Below, piece after piece: positions 16,352 through 25,732 of a stretch of 64,000 bases of DNA. The notes below the pieces were generated by a model. The model saw only the letters and a program-made list of their open reading frames with translations. It ran no database searches and had not been told where the DNA came from. This DNA is from Methylobacterium sp. 10 (lineage in GTDB: Bacteria > Pseudomonadota > Alphaproteobacteria > Rhizobiales > Beijerinckiaceae). The stretch's first letter is position 1. Each line of letters opens with the position of its first letter. Made by a program: the position numbers and the translations under genes. Where the stretch lies: contig NZ_KI912577.1 of NCBI RefSeq assembly GCF_000519085.1, forward strand, positions 1,989,331-2,053,330, written 5' to 3'.

Positions 16352-17842
16352 TCAATCCGCTTCGGCCAGCATGGCGAGACGCTTCGGCCCGGCGATGGCG
16401 AGGTCGGTCAGGCCGGTCGGGTAGTCGCCGGTGAAGCAATGGTCGGTGTATTGCGGGCAGGACTCGTTGCGGCCCTCCTCTCCCATGGCCTTGTAGAGGC
16501 CCTCGATGGAGAGGAAGGCGAGGGAATCGGCGCCGATGTAGCGGCGCATGCCTTCGAGGTCGTGGGTGGCGGCGAGCAGCTTTTCGCGCTCAGGCGTGTC
16601 GATCCCGTAGAAATCCGGATAGGTGATCGGCGGCGAGGCAATGCGGAAATGAACTTCCTTGGCCCCGGCCTCGCGCATCATCCGCACGATCTTCACGGAC
16701 GTGGTGCCGCGCACCAGGCTGTCATCCACGAGGACGATGCGCTTGCCTTCCACGACGGCGCGGTTGGCCGAATGCTTCATGCGGACGCCGAGTTCGCGCA
16801 CGGACTGCGTCGGCTGGATGAAGGTGCGCCCGACATAATGGTTGCGGATGATGCCCATCTCGAAGGGCAGGCCGGTTTCCTGAGCAAAGCCGAGGGCGGC
16901 CGGCACCCCGGAATCCGGCACGGGGATCACCACGTCGGCGGCGGTGGCGGATTCGCGGGCGAGTTCGTGGCCGATGTTCTTGCGGACGGAATAGACGCTC
17001 TTGCCATTCACCACCGAATCCGGCCGGGCGAAGTAGATGTATTCGAAAATGCACGGACGCATGGGCTGCGCCGGCGCGAAGCGGATCGACTCGATGCCCT
17101 CCTCGGAGATGACGACGATCTCGCCATTCTCCACGTCGCGGATGAACTTCGCGCCGATGATGTCCAGCGCACAGGTCTCGGAGGCGAGGATGTAGCGTCC
17201 GTCGAGTTCGCCGAGGACCAGGGGGCGGATGCCCAGGGGGTCGCGGGCGCCGATCAGCTTCTTGTTGGTAAGCGCGACGATGGCATAGGCGCCCTGGACC
17301 TGGCGCAGGGCTTCGGTGAAGCGCTCGACGATGAGCGGCGCCCGGCTGCGGGCGGCGAGGTGCAGGATCACTTCCGTGTCGGAGGTCGACTGGGTGATCG
17401 CGCCGTCGCGCACGAGATCGCGGCGGATGGAGAGGGCGTTGGTCAGGTTGCCGTTATGGGCCACCGCGAGACCGCCGCTGGCGAGTTCGGCGAAGAGGGG
17501 CTGGACGTTGCGGAGGATCGTGCCGCCCGTCGTCGAGTAGCGCACGTGGCCGATGGCGGCCGAGCCTTCGAGATGCTCGATGGTGGACCGGTCTGAGAAC
17601 GAATCGCCGACGAGGCCGGGGCGGCGCTCGGAATGGAAGATGTGCCCGTCGAAGGAGACGATGCCCGCCGCTTCCTGGCCCCGGTGCTGGAGGGCATGGA
17701 GCCCGAGGGCCACGATGGCCGAGGCGTCTGGATGGCCGAATATGCCGAAGACGCCGCACTCTTCGCGCAGGGTGTCCCCGTCCCGGTCCAGCCCATCCAC
17801 CACGTCGACCGAATGGCGGGCGCTCGCGCTGCGTGCTGACAT
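16352..17842 (-). CDS. purF: Amidophosphoribosyltransferase
   Basis: This 496-residue enzyme catalyses the first committed step of purine synthesis, transferring the glutamine amide to PRPP. The N-terminal nucleophile Cys lies in EECGVFGIFG (Cys29), implying that a propeptide of about 28 residues is removed. The PRPP-binding loop is IVLVDDSLVRGTTS. The gene is downstream of cvpA on the minus strand (180-bp spacer), the conserved cvpA-purF order. Length is slightly above the enterobacterial enzyme because of the propeptide. Confidence 0.97.
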   Translation of the reverse strand: MSARSASARHSVDVVDGLDRDGDTLREECGVFGIFGHPDASAIVALGLHALQHRGQEAAGIVSFDGHIFHSERRPGLVGDSFSDRSTIEHLEGSAAIGHVRYSTTGGTILRNVQPLFAELASGGLAVAHNGNLTNALSIRRDLVRDGAITQSTSDTEVILHLAARSRAPLIVERFTEALRQVQGAYAIVALTNKKLIGARDPLGIRPLVLGELDGRYILASETCALDIIGAKFIRDVENGEIVVISEEGIESIRFAPAQPMRPCIFEYIYFARPDSVVNGKSVYSVRKNIGHELARESATAADVVIPVPDSGVPAALGFAQETGLPFEMGIIRNHYVGRTFIQPTQSVRELGVRMKHSANRAVVEGKRIVLVDDSLVRGTTSVKIVRMMREAGAKEVHFRIASPPITYPDFYGIDTPEREKLLAATHDLEGMRRYIGADSLAFLSIEGLYKAMGEEGRNESCPQYTDHCFTGDYPTGLTDLAIAGPKRLAMLAEAD

Positions 17843-18022
17843 CTGGTTCTGCGATCCTAAGGTTGCCCGCCGCTGCCGAGTTCGGCACCGTCCACGGACC
17901 GGCTTGCATCCTGCGACCGATCTATGACGACGGCCGCTTCCTGCAAGAAGCCGTCATTTAGTCGGCCTTGGCCCCGCAACCAAGCGGCATGCCACGCAGA
18001 TCAGACGCGCTGCGTGAGAAGG

Positions 18023-18619
18023 TCAGCGCCGGGCCGGCGGCTCGGTGCGGCGCTGGGCGGGTGCCGCATCGCCGTCGGCCGCCGGTTCGGCAGGGTCCGC
18101 CGCATCGCCCTTGGACTTCTTGAACTGCTTGAGGAACCCTTCCGGATTCTCGGGCAACTGCGCCACCAGGGCGTCCCCCGATTTCTCGAGCATCGGACGG
18201 CTGCGGGCCTGGGCCGCCCAGTCGGGCATCTTGCCCTGGACCAGCCAGGCGAGGAACACCCAGCCGATCACGCAGATGAGAAAGCCGCGTCCCGCGCCGA
18301 AGACGAGCCCGAGGGACCGGTCGATCGCGCCGATGCGCGAATCGAGGATCATGTCGGAGACCTTCACCGTGATGATCGAGACGACGATGAGCGTGGCGAG
18401 GAAGATCGTCGCGATGGAGGCGACGAGCGCCACGGTGGCGTTCGAGACGTGCTGGCTCACGGTGGGCAGCAGCAGGGGATAGAGCTTCCAGGCGACCGCC
18501 GCGGCGGCGACCCAGGCGACGATGGCCAGCACCTCGCGTGTCGCCCCGCGGACGGCGGCCAACAGGGCCGAGATGACGACGATGCCGAGAACGGCCAGAT
18601 CGAGAACGGAAAACGGCAT
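18023..18619 (-). CDS. cvpA: CvpA family membrane protein
   Basis: This 198-residue protein has four predicted transmembrane segments in its first 130 residues (LDLAVLGIVVISALLAA, then VLAIVAWVAAAAVAW and two more). It has the CvpA signature DRSLGLVFGAGRGFLI and a charged C-terminal tail. In enterobacteria CvpA is needed for colicin V production and envelope stress resistance. The conserved location upstream of purF and downstream of radA supports the call. Confidence 0.92.
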   Translation of the reverse strand: MPFSVLDLAVLGIVVISALLAAVRGATREVLAIVAWVAAAAVAWKLYPLLLPTVSQHVSNATVALVASIATIFLATLIVVSIITVKVSDMILDSRIGAIDRSLGLVFGAGRGFLICVIGWVFLAWLVQGKMPDWAAQARSRPMLEKSGDALVAQLPENPEGFLKQFKKSKGDAADPAEPAADGDAAPAQRRTEPPARR

Positions 18620-18747
18620 TTAAGGCTATGGTCGCACGGGGCAGAGGGGCTGACGATCGCCGGCTCGTGCGGCTCCCCCTCGCCGCCGCGCCTGTATATC
18701 GTGCGGAATCTCGGCCGTCACCCTCCGGTGCGGACAAGCGTCCGGCC

Positions 18748-20184
18748 TCACTCGTCGTCCTCGTATTCGTACCGCGCCGGGTTGCGCTCGGGCCTGCCGC
18801 GTTTGGGCGCGCCGCTGGCGATGCCGGCCACCAGATCGGCGATGTGGCGCAGGGCCTCCGTGGGCAGGGAGCTGTCGCCGATCTCGTTGCGGCCTTGCGG
18901 CGTGACGGCCTTGGCGAAGCCGAGCTTCAACGCTTCCTTCAGCCGCGACGGCGCCTGCGCCACCGGGCGGATCGCGCCGGAGAGACCGATCTCTCCGAAA
19001 TAGACGGTCTCGCCCGGCAGCGCCGCGCCCGACAGCGACGAGACCAGGGCGGCCGCCACCGCGAGGTCCGCCGCCGGTTCGGTGATGCGCAGGCCCCCGG
19101 CGACGTTGAGATAGACGTCGTGGGTGCCGAGCCGGATGCCGCCATGGGCCTCCAGCACCGCGAGCACCATGGACAGGCGGTTGGGATCCCAGCCCACCAC
19201 GGCACGGCGCGGCGTGCCGAGGGAGGAGGGCGCCACGAGGGCCTGAATCTCCAATAGCAGGGGCCGCGTGCCCTCCATGCCGGCGAACACCGCCGTTCCG
19301 GGCGCCGCATGGTCGCGTCCGGCCAGGAACAAAGCGGATGGGTTGGGAACTTCGGCGAGCCCGCGATCGGTCATCTCGAACACGCCGATCTCGTCGGTGG
19401 GACCGAAGCGGTTCTTCACCGCGCGCAGGATGCGGAAATGGTGGCCCTGGTCGCCCTCGAAGGAGGCCACGGCGTCGACCATGTGCTCCACCACGCGGGG
19501 ACCGGCGATCTGCCCGTCCTTGGTCACGTGGCCGACAAGGATCACCGCCGTGCCGGTGGTCTTGGCGAAGCGGATCAGGGATTGCGCCGAGGACCGGACC
19601 TGGGTCACCGTGCCGGGGGCCGATTCCACCGTCTCCGTCCACATGGTCTGGATCGAATCGATGATGGCGAGCGCGGGCGGGCGGCCCTGGCTCAGGGTCT
19701 CGACGATGTCCTCGACATTGGTCTCGGCGGCAAGATCCACCGCCGCGCTCGACAGGCCGAGGCGCTCGGCCCGCAGGCGCACCTGCGCCACCGCCTCCTC
19801 GCCCGAGATGTAGACCACGCGCTCGCCGGTGCGCGCCATGGCGGCGGTGGCCTGCATCAGAAGGGTCGATTTGCCGATGCCGGGATCGCCGCCGAGGAGG
19901 ATCACCGAACCGCGCACGAAGCCGCCGCCGGTCACCCGGTCGAGTTCGCCGATCCCGGAGGGGATGCGCGGAGCCTCGCGCGCCTCGCCGGTGAGTCCTT
20001 CGAGGGGGAAGATGCGACCATGCGACCGGCTCGGCCGAGTCTTGACCGGACCGGCCTGAGGGCCGCTCCCGCCCGTCTCCTCGACGATCGTGTTCCAGCC
20101 GTTGCAGGCCTCGCAGCGCCCGCGCCAGCGATTGTAGACTGCGCCGCAGGATTGGCAGACGAAGGTCTGGTGGATCTTGGCCAT
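18748..20184 (-). CDS. radA: DNA repair protein RadA
   Basis: This 478-residue RecA-related protein helps process recombination intermediates. The N-terminal zinc finger has Cys10, 13, 24 and 27 (CQSC and CEAC). The ATPase core has Walker A GGDPGIGKSTL and the family motif KNRFG. The C-terminal third is a Lon-protease-like domain (GGLRITEPAADLAVAAAL). I use ATG 20184 because it starts MAKIHQTFVCQ exactly at the zinc finger; a longer frame reaches 20229. It is transcribed ahead of cvpA and purF. Confidence 0.96.
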   Translation of the reverse strand: MAKIHQTFVCQSCGAVYNRWRGRCEACNGWNTIVEETGGSGPQAGPVKTRPSRSHGRIFPLEGLTGEAREAPRIPSGIGELDRVTGGGFVRGSVILLGGDPGIGKSTLLMQATAAMARTGERVVYISGEEAVAQVRLRAERLGLSSAAVDLAAETNVEDIVETLSQGRPPALAIIDSIQTMWTETVESAPGTVTQVRSSAQSLIRFAKTTGTAVILVGHVTKDGQIAGPRVVEHMVDAVASFEGDQGHHFRILRAVKNRFGPTDEIGVFEMTDRGLAEVPNPSALFLAGRDHAAPGTAVFAGMEGTRPLLLEIQALVAPSSLGTPRRAVVGWDPNRLSMVLAVLEAHGGIRLGTHDVYLNVAGGLRITEPAADLAVAAALVSSLSGAALPGETVYFGEIGLSGAIRPVAQAPSRLKEALKLGFAKAVTPQGRNEIGDSSLPTEALRHIADLVAGIASGAPKRGRPERNPARYEYEDDE

Positions 20185-20236
20185 GATCGCCTTTTGAGGA
20201 AGCACGGACGACAGTTTGCGGCCATCCAACCCGCGC

Positions 20237-20350
20237 CCTCATCCTGAGGTACCCGCGTCAGCGGGCCTCGAAGGAGGGGTCCAGAGCCCGCTGCGCCATC
20301 TGAAGCCCTCCTTCGAGGCCTACGCTTCGCTTCGGCTCCTCAGGATGAGG
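20237..20350. repeat. Long palindromic spacer repeat, family A copy 2
   Basis: 22-bp arms (20264-20285 with 20299-20320, two mismatches) enclose a 13-nt loop. Perfect 13-bp outer arms, CCTCATCCTGAGG at 20237 and CCTCAGGATGAGG ending at 20350, complete the element. It sits between the alr stop and the radA start and has the same architecture as the copy at 15466-15576. Confidence 0.9.
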
Positions 20351-20372
20351 CGATGGAGTAGGAATCGCCGGA

Positions 20373-21482
20373 TCAATCTATCGATCTTACATAACGACGA
20401 ACATAACGGGAACCAAGACCGGTCAGTATCTCGTAGCCGATGGTGCCGGCGGCGCGGCCGACGCTGTCCACGTCGAGGGAATCGCCGATCAGGATGGCCG
20501 GTTCGCCGCGCCGGGCGGCGGGCGCGTCGGTGACGTCGAGGATGATCAGGTCCATGGAGATCAGGCCGACGATGGGGCAGGGCACCCCGCCGACGAGGGC
20601 ATGGCCGCGCCCGCTCGCCGAGCGCGGATAGCCGTCGGCATACCCCAACGACAGGGTGGCGAGCCGTCGCGGGCCGGGGGCGGTCCAGCGGGCATTGTAG
20701 CCCGCGCCGTCTCCGGCCGCGACGTCGCGAACCTGAGCGATCGACGCTTCGAGCCGGACGACCGGCCGCATCGGGTTCGGCCGCCACGGGGTCGGATTGC
20801 CGCCGAACAGGGCGTAGCCCGGCCGGAGCAGGTCGTTGGCGACGCCCTCGCCAAGATAGCAGCCGGAGGAATTGGCGAGCGAACCCGGAATGCCGGGATA
20901 GGCGCGCAGGACGTCCCCGAACGCCTCGCACTGGCGGCGGTTGATCGCCTCGTCCGGCAGTTCGGCGCTGACGAGATGGCTCATCAGCAGGTCGATCCCG
21001 GCGGCCGCGATGATCGGGTCGCCGGCGAGCGCCAGGGCTTCGGGCACGGTCAGGCCGAGGCGGTTCATGCCCGTATCGACGTGAAGGGCCGCCGGGAGCG
21101 GCCGGCCCGCCTCCGCCCCCAGCGCCGCCCATTCGTCGAGTTCCTCGCGGGATCCGACGACCGGGCGCAGGGCGTGCGCCACGAGAGCCGGGCCGCTGCC
21201 GGGAGCGAGGCCGTTGAGGACGTAGATCACCGCCTCCGGCAGGACGGACCGGGCGACCGCGCCTTCGCTGGCATGGGCGACGAAGAACGTCCGGCAGCCG
21301 GCCTGCCACAGGACCGGCGCGACCTCCACAAGGCCGCAGCCATAGGCATCGGCCTTGACCACGGCGGCGCAGGGAATGTGCGGCGCCCGCGCGCCGAGCC
21401 GCCGCCAGTTCTCGGCGACGGCCGAGAGATCGATGGTGAGACGTGCGCCGTGGATGGCGGCTTCAGGGTCGGCGATCGCCAT
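20373..21482 (-). CDS. alr: Alanine racemase
   Basis: This 369-residue PLP enzyme interconverts L- and D-alanine for peptidoglycan. The PLP lysine is Lys43 in VVKADAYGCG. The second catalytic base, a Tyr, is in GDGAGYNARW near two thirds of the protein. Other family stretches are HVDTGMNRLGL and LSLGYADGYPR. Start ATG 21482 is chosen by family length; an in-frame ATG at 21539 would add 19 residues. It stands alone between two palindromic spacer repeats. Confidence 0.95.
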   Translation of the reverse strand: MAIADPEAAIHGARLTIDLSAVAENWRRLGARAPHIPCAAVVKADAYGCGLVEVAPVLWQAGCRTFFVAHASEGAVARSVLPEAVIYVLNGLAPGSGPALVAHALRPVVGSREELDEWAALGAEAGRPLPAALHVDTGMNRLGLTVPEALALAGDPIIAAAGIDLLMSHLVSAELPDEAINRRQCEAFGDVLRAYPGIPGSLANSSGCYLGEGVANDLLRPGYALFGGNPTPWRPNPMRPVVRLEASIAQVRDVAAGDGAGYNARWTAPGPRRLATLSLGYADGYPRSASGRGHALVGGVPCPIVGLISMDLIILDVTDAPAARRGEPAILIGDSLDVDSVGRAAGTIGYEILTGLGSRYVRRYVRSID

Positions 21483-21612
21483 GGCGGGATCTCGTTCGAG
21501 TGCGGTGATCGGGCACTCTCCGCTGCCTGCAAATCTCATGTGAGGAACACGAGTCTACCACCCCTCGCGTGGTGGATCATGAAAGACGGCGCATTCTGTA
21601 GCGCGTCTCCCC

Positions 21613-21707
21613 CCCCCTTGTGGGGAGGGGTGAGGGTGGTTGGGCGATCCTCCCTCGGCTGAGGCTGGCGGCGACACCCCCGCCTCCAACTCCTCCCCAC
21701 AAGGGGG
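21613..21707. repeat. G/C-tract palindromic spacer repeat, family B copy 1
   Basis: The outer 16-bp arms CCCCCTTGTGGGGAGG (21613-21628) and CCTCCCCACAAGGGGG (21692-21707) are perfectly complementary. They enclose about 63 bp with a GGTGGTTGGG motif and a CCTCGGCTGAGGCTGG core. It lies between dnaB and alr. An inverted relative lies at 25319-25417. Confidence 0.88.
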
Positions 21708-21770
21708 AGGAGGGGGCTCCAACCCTTGGGCACACGGGACGAGCGGCGAACCCGGCGGGGATGGGACCGG

Positions 21771-23306
21771 TCACATGCGCGCGGGCATACGGTCTTCGCT
21801 CGCCAGATCCGAGAAGCGCGTGATGTTGGCGTCGAACTGCAGCTCCACCGTGCCGGTGGGGCCGTGGCGCTGCTTGCCGAGGATCACCTCGGCCTTGCCG
21901 TGCACGCGGTTCATCTCCGCCTCCCAGGCGAAGAACTCCTCGGTGCCTTCGCGCGGCTTCTTGTTGTTGACGTAGTATTCCTCGCGGAACACGAACATCA
22001 CCACGTCGGCGTCCTGCTCGATAGAGCCCGATTCACGCAGGTCCGAGAGCTGCGGACGCTTGTCGTCGCGGTTCTCCACCTGACGCGAGAGCTGAGACAG
22101 GCCGATGATCGGCACCGCCAGTTCCTTGGCGAGCGCCTTCATGCCGGTGGTGATCTCGGTCATTTCCTGCACGCGGTTGTCGCTGCGCTTGCCTGAGCCG
22201 GAGAGCAGCTGCAAGTAGTCGATGATGAGGAGGTCGAGGCCCTTCTGGCGCTTCAGGCGCCGGGCGCGGGCGGCGAGCTGCGCGATGGAGATGCCGCCGG
22301 TCTGGTCGATGTAGAACGGGATCGTCTGCATGTCGCGGGCGGCGTCGGTGATCTTGTAGAAATCCTCCGGCCGGATGTCGCCGCGGCGGATCTTGTAGGA
22401 GGGCACGCCGGATTGCTCGGCGATGATGCGGGTGGCCAGCTGCTCCGCCGACATTTCGAGGGAGAAGAACCCGACGATGCCGCCGTTCTTGGTCTCGATC
22501 CGCCCGTCGGGCTGTTTTTCGCCCCGGTAGGCCTTGGCCACGTTGAAGGCGATGTTGGTTACCAGCGAGGTCTTGCCCATGGCCGGGCGGCCGGCGAGGA
22601 TGATCAAGTCGGAGGATTGCAGACCGCCCATCTTGGCGTCGAGATCCGACAGGCCGGTGGCGATGCCCGAGAGCTTGCCGTCGCGCTGATAGGCCTTGGC
22701 CGCCATGTCCACGGCGGCGGTGAGCGCATCGGAGAATTTCTGGAAGCCGCCATCGTATTTGCCCGATTCGGCAAGCTCGTAGAGCCGGCGCTCGGTGCCC
22801 TCGATCTGGTCGCGGGGCGAGGATTCCACCGGCGCCTCGTAGGCGCCGTTGACGAGATCCTCGCCGATGGTGATCAGCCGGCGGCGGATGGCGAGGTCGT
22901 AGATGGTGCGACCGTAATCGCCCGCGTTGATGACGGTGGTAGCCTCGGCAGCGAGGCGGGCGAGGTACTGCATCACCGTCTGGCCGCCGAGATCGGCGTC
23001 GCCCAGATAGGTCTTCAACGTGATTGGGGTCGCGAGCTTGCCGACCTTGATCAGCGAGGCGGCGACCTCGAAGATCTTGCGGTGGACGTCCTCCATGAAA
23101 TGCTCGGGCAGCAGGAAGTCCGAGATCCGGTAATAGGCGTCGTTGTTGACGAGGATGGCGCCAAGCAGCGCCTGCTCCGCATCGATGTTGTGGGGCGCGA
23201 CGCGGAACTCCTGCGTCACGCTCTGGAGGTTTGCCGTCAGGGCGTTGGGCAGGGCCATGGGCTGACTCGAGGCTCCGACTTCTTCGACACCGTGCGGCGA
23301 TTCCAT
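21771..23306 (-). CDS. dnaB: Replicative DNA helicase DnaB
   Basis: This helicase of up to 511 residues unwinds DNA at the replication fork. The N-terminal domain reads PHNIDAEQALLGAILVNNDAYY. The RecA-like core has Walker A GRPAMGKTSLV, Walker B LLIIDYLQLL and a DnaB C-terminal segment SDLRESGSIEQDADVVMFVFREEYY. ATG 23258 (MALPNALTANL) is an alternative start that would remove 16 residues. It lies downstream of rplI on the minus strand, in the conserved rpsF-rpsR-rplI-dnaB order, with a strong terminator in between. Confidence 0.97.
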   Translation of the reverse strand: MESPHGVEEVGASSQPMALPNALTANLQSVTQEFRVAPHNIDAEQALLGAILVNNDAYYRISDFLLPEHFMEDVHRKIFEVAASLIKVGKLATPITLKTYLGDADLGGQTVMQYLARLAAEATTVINAGDYGRTIYDLAIRRRLITIGEDLVNGAYEAPVESSPRDQIEGTERRLYELAESGKYDGGFQKFSDALTAAVDMAAKAYQRDGKLSGIATGLSDLDAKMGGLQSSDLIILAGRPAMGKTSLVTNIAFNVAKAYRGEKQPDGRIETKNGGIVGFFSLEMSAEQLATRIIAEQSGVPSYKIRRGDIRPEDFYKITDAARDMQTIPFYIDQTGGISIAQLAARARRLKRQKGLDLLIIDYLQLLSGSGKRSDNRVQEMTEITTGMKALAKELAVPIIGLSQLSRQVENRDDKRPQLSDLRESGSIEQDADVVMFVFREEYYVNNKKPREGTEEFFAWEAEMNRVHGKAEVILGKQRHGPTGTVELQFDANITRFSDLASEDRMPARM

Positions 23307-23405
23307 CGCCGCACCATTCCGCTACCGCACGACCATGGCCCAGGCATGGTTAGCCGAACCTTAGCCGATTCCCGCCATGCGCTCGTTGCCTCTCCGATCC
23401 GGGCA

Positions 23406-23418
23406 CCTCAGGATGAGG
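23406..23418. repeat. Half-site of palindromic family A
   Basis: The 13-mer CCTCAGGATGAGG is identical to the outer arm at the end of family A copy 2 (20338-20350). It stands alone in the dnaB-rplI spacer, without the central stem, and looks like a decayed copy. Confidence 0.6.
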
Positions 23419-23440
23419 TTGCCGGGTGTGGACAAACACG

Positions 23441-23475
23441 AAAAACGCCTGCCACCCCTTTCGGGATGACAGGCG
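23441..23475 (-). terminator. Rho-independent terminator after rplI
   Basis: Read on the minus strand, a GC-rich 13-bp stem begins CGCCTGTCATCCC, closes with a GAAA-type loop, and is followed by TTTTT (A-run at 23441-23445 on the plus strand). It lies 76 bp past the rplI stop, so dnaB probably has its own promoter. Confidence 0.85.
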
Positions 23476-23551
23476 CCATGCTGGAACAAATCAGGAACCA
23501 GTCAACCCCTCGAGGTGATGATCCCCGTTCTCCACCGGTTGTGGACGAGAC

Positions 23552-24115
23552 TTACTCGCGGTCGTCGCCGGCCTCGGCGAGAGCGGCACCGACTTCGAGG
23601 CCGAGGTCATCGAGGTTGAAGGCCTCACGCTCGGTGGTCGATTCGCCGCGGGCCTGACGCTCGGCCTCTTCCGGCGAACGGGCGACGTTGACGGTGACGG
23701 TCACCTCGACCTCGGGGTGCAGCACCACCGGCACGGTGTGCAGGCCCAGCGTCTTGATCGGCTGGTTGAGGGCGAACTGGTCGCGGCCGACGGTGAAGCC
23801 CTCGGCGGTGACGACCTCGGCGAGATCGCGGGTGGAGACCGAACCGTAGAGCACGCCGGTCTCGCCCGACTGGCGGATCAGCACGAAGCTCTTGCCCTCG
23901 AGGGTCTCGGCGACGGACTGCGCCTCGCTCTTCTTCTCGAGGTTGCGGGCTTCGAGCTGGGCGCGCTGGGTCTCGAAGTGCTTCTTGTTGCCGGCGGTGG
24001 CGCGCAGGGCCTTGCCGCGGGCGAGGAGGAAGTTGCGGGCGTAGCCCGGCTTCACGTTCACGGTCTCGCCCATCTGGCCGAGCTTGGCGACGCGCTCGAG
24101 GAGGATGACTTCCAT
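23552..24115 (-). CDS. rplI: 50S ribosomal protein L9
   Basis: This 187-residue protein binds 23S rRNA near the L1 stalk. The N-terminal domain [30 protein letters not shown] is the canonical L9 signature. A long connecting helix and a C-terminal domain follow ([18 protein letters not shown]). An acidic C-terminal extension of about 40 residues, typical of Rhizobiales, makes it longer than the E. coli protein (149). It lies 70 bp downstream of the DUF2232 gene. Confidence 0.97.
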   Translation of the reverse strand: MEVILLERVAKLGQMGETVNVKPGYARNFLLARGKALRATAGNKKHFETQRAQLEARNLEKKSEAQSVAETLEGKSFVLIRQSGETGVLYGSVSTRDLAEVVTAEGFTVGRDQFALNQPIKTLGLHTVPVVLHPEVEVTVTVNVARSPEEAERQARGESTTEREAFNLDDLGLEVGAALAEAGDDRE

Positions 24116-24185
24116 AATTCCAGTCCTTGTCTGAAGGGGGGTGGGTGGGGAGAGAGTCCCGGCCGCGCGATGCGGGAGCCGGGGC

Positions 24186-25214
24186 TCAGGTTCGTCCGGC
24201 GTCCTCCTTGGGACGGCGCCGGTTGAAGGCGGTGTCGGCGAGGCCGAACAGGGTCAGGGCGAACAGCGCGACGCCCTGTGTGAAGAACAGGATCAGATAT
24301 AGCCCGAACAGGAGGGCCATGCGTCCGGGCCGGCCGCGGCTGCGGTCGTGGAAGGCGGCGAGACCCTGCATGGCGAAGGCGGCGGTAAGCGCACCGATCA
24401 GGGCGATGCCGAGGACGCCCGGATAGCCGGGCACCAGAGCAAGCACGACGGCCGCTCCCAGGATGCCGAGGGCGGAGCGCGGCATCGCGGTGGAGGGGAT
24501 GTCGGGCCAGGGCCGGGGCAGGCGGCCGGAGATGCGCACGATCCGGGCCGCGGCCCAGAGATAGAAGGTGAGCAGCACGGCGAGGCCCTGCGTCGCAAGT
24601 CCGGGTGCGATCGTCGCCAGTGCGTCGGCCACCGCGTTCTGCTGGTCGGTGCCGGATTCAGTGGAGGGCGCCGCGTTGGCATCGAGCTCGGCCGGGGGCA
24701 CCGGTGTCGTCTCGGCGGGCGACTTCTCGGCCGGCGCCGCGGCGGGAGGCGTCGCCCGGGGCTTGCCCTGCATCGTCACCAGCGTGCGGGTCATGCCGCG
24801 CAACTGGGTCTGGAAGGTGTCGAAGCTCGGCGAGGCGATGACCGCAATGGCGACGAAGGCGATCCCGGCCGTGCACGCGGTCCAGGCGAGGAGCCGACCC
24901 GTCGGGTACCATTCCATGGTGCCGTCGGCGTTCGGGCGCCCGAGCAGCGTGAGATAGGCGAGCCACCAGGCCGGCAGGGCGAGATAGGCGAGGTAGCCGA
25001 GGCCGAGGAAGGGCTGCAGGAAGGCGAGGGCGACGGCGCCCGTGATCGCAGCGACGAGGGCGGCCTTGTGGCTCCAGCCGAGGCCCACGATCAGAATCGG
25101 GAGCGGGGCGAGCAGGTAGAGCACGATGGACAGCAGCGTGCCCTTCAGCAGGACGCCGAAGAGGAGTGCGGAGACGAGGCCCGCGCCGATGCCGATGCCG
25201 AGAAACTGTTTCAT
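24186..25214 (-). CDS. DUF2232 family membrane protein
   Basis: This 342-residue polytopic membrane protein starts [20 protein letters not shown]. About eight hydrophobic segments are visible, with a soluble Pro/Ala/Glu-rich loop of about 50 residues in the middle ([12 protein letters not shown] region). The location between rpsR and rplI, together with this layout, matches the DUF2232 (YybS-like) proteins that occupy this operon position in Rhizobiales. A substrate-binding or ECF-transporter-like role has been proposed for relatives, but nothing here fixes a function. Start 25214 is chosen by the first hydrophobic segment. Confidence 0.8.
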   Translation of the reverse strand: MKQFLGIGIGAGLVSALLFGVLLKGTLLSIVLYLLAPLPILIVGLGWSHKAALVAAITGAVALAFLQPFLGLGYLAYLALPAWWLAYLTLLGRPNADGTMEWYPTGRLLAWTACTAGIAFVAIAVIASPSFDTFQTQLRGMTRTLVTMQGKPRATPPAAAPAEKSPAETTPVPPAELDANAAPSTESGTDQQNAVADALATIAPGLATQGLAVLLTFYLWAAARIVRISGRLPRPWPDIPSTAMPRSALGILGAAVVLALVPGYPGVLGIALIGALTAAFAMQGLAAFHDRSRGRPGRMALLFGLYLILFFTQGVALFALTLFGLADTAFNRRRPKEDAGRT

Positions 25215-25318
25215 TGATCCCGCTGTCCCGCTGTCCCCGAAAAGGGCAGGGTTAGAGGCGCTTCTTCTCGCCCCAACGACGTCCGGCAGCGCCAATGCCG
25301 CCGGCGTGTAGATTCCCT

Positions 25319-25417
25319 CCCCCTTGTGGGCAGGGATCGAGGGTGGGGGGCGCCTCCAGCCTCCACAGGCCGAGGGTCACCCAACCACCCCACCTCCAAC
25401 TCCTCCCCACAAGGGGG
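25319..25417. repeat. G/C-tract palindromic spacer repeat, family B copy 2 (inverted)
   Basis: The right arm CCTCCCCACAAGGGGG (25402-25417) is identical to the right arm of copy 1. The left arm (25319-25334) has one mismatch. The interior matches the reverse complement of copy 1 around CACCCAACCACCC and the CCAGCCT core, so this copy is in opposite orientation. It lies between rpsR and the DUF2232 gene. Confidence 0.88.
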
Positions 25418-25447
25418 AGGAGGGGACCTCGTGAAGAGGTCGAGGGT

Positions 25448-25729
25448 TTACTTGATCACGTAGGGGAGGAAGCCGAGGAAGCGGGCGCGCTTGATCGCCT
25501 GGGCGAGTTCACGCTGCTTCTTGGCCGACACCGCAGTGATGCGCGACGGCACGATCTTGCCGCGCTCGGAGACGTAGCGCGACAGGAGCTTGACGTCCTT
25601 GTAGTCGATCTTGGGAGCGTTCGCGCCCGAGAACGGGCAGGTCTTCCGACGACGGAAGAAGGGACGACGTCCGCCGCCCGCACCACCACCAGCGGCAGGA
25701 GCCGCACCAGGTCCAGCACCGAAACCCAT
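25448..25729 (-). CDS. rpsR: 30S ribosomal protein S18
   Basis: This 93-residue small-subunit protein has the conserved core [13 protein letters not shown], then [20 protein letters not shown] and a C-terminal [12 protein letters not shown]. The Gly/Ala-rich N-terminal extension of about 20 residues is usual in alphaproteobacteria. It follows rpsF with a 3-bp gap and forms a heterodimer with S6 in the 30S platform. Confidence 0.97.
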   Translation of the reverse strand: MGFGAGPGAAPAAGGGAGGGRRPFFRRRKTCPFSGANAPKIDYKDVKLLSRYVSERGKIVPSRITAVSAKKQRELAQAIKRARFLGFLPYVIK

Positions 25730-25732
25730 GGC

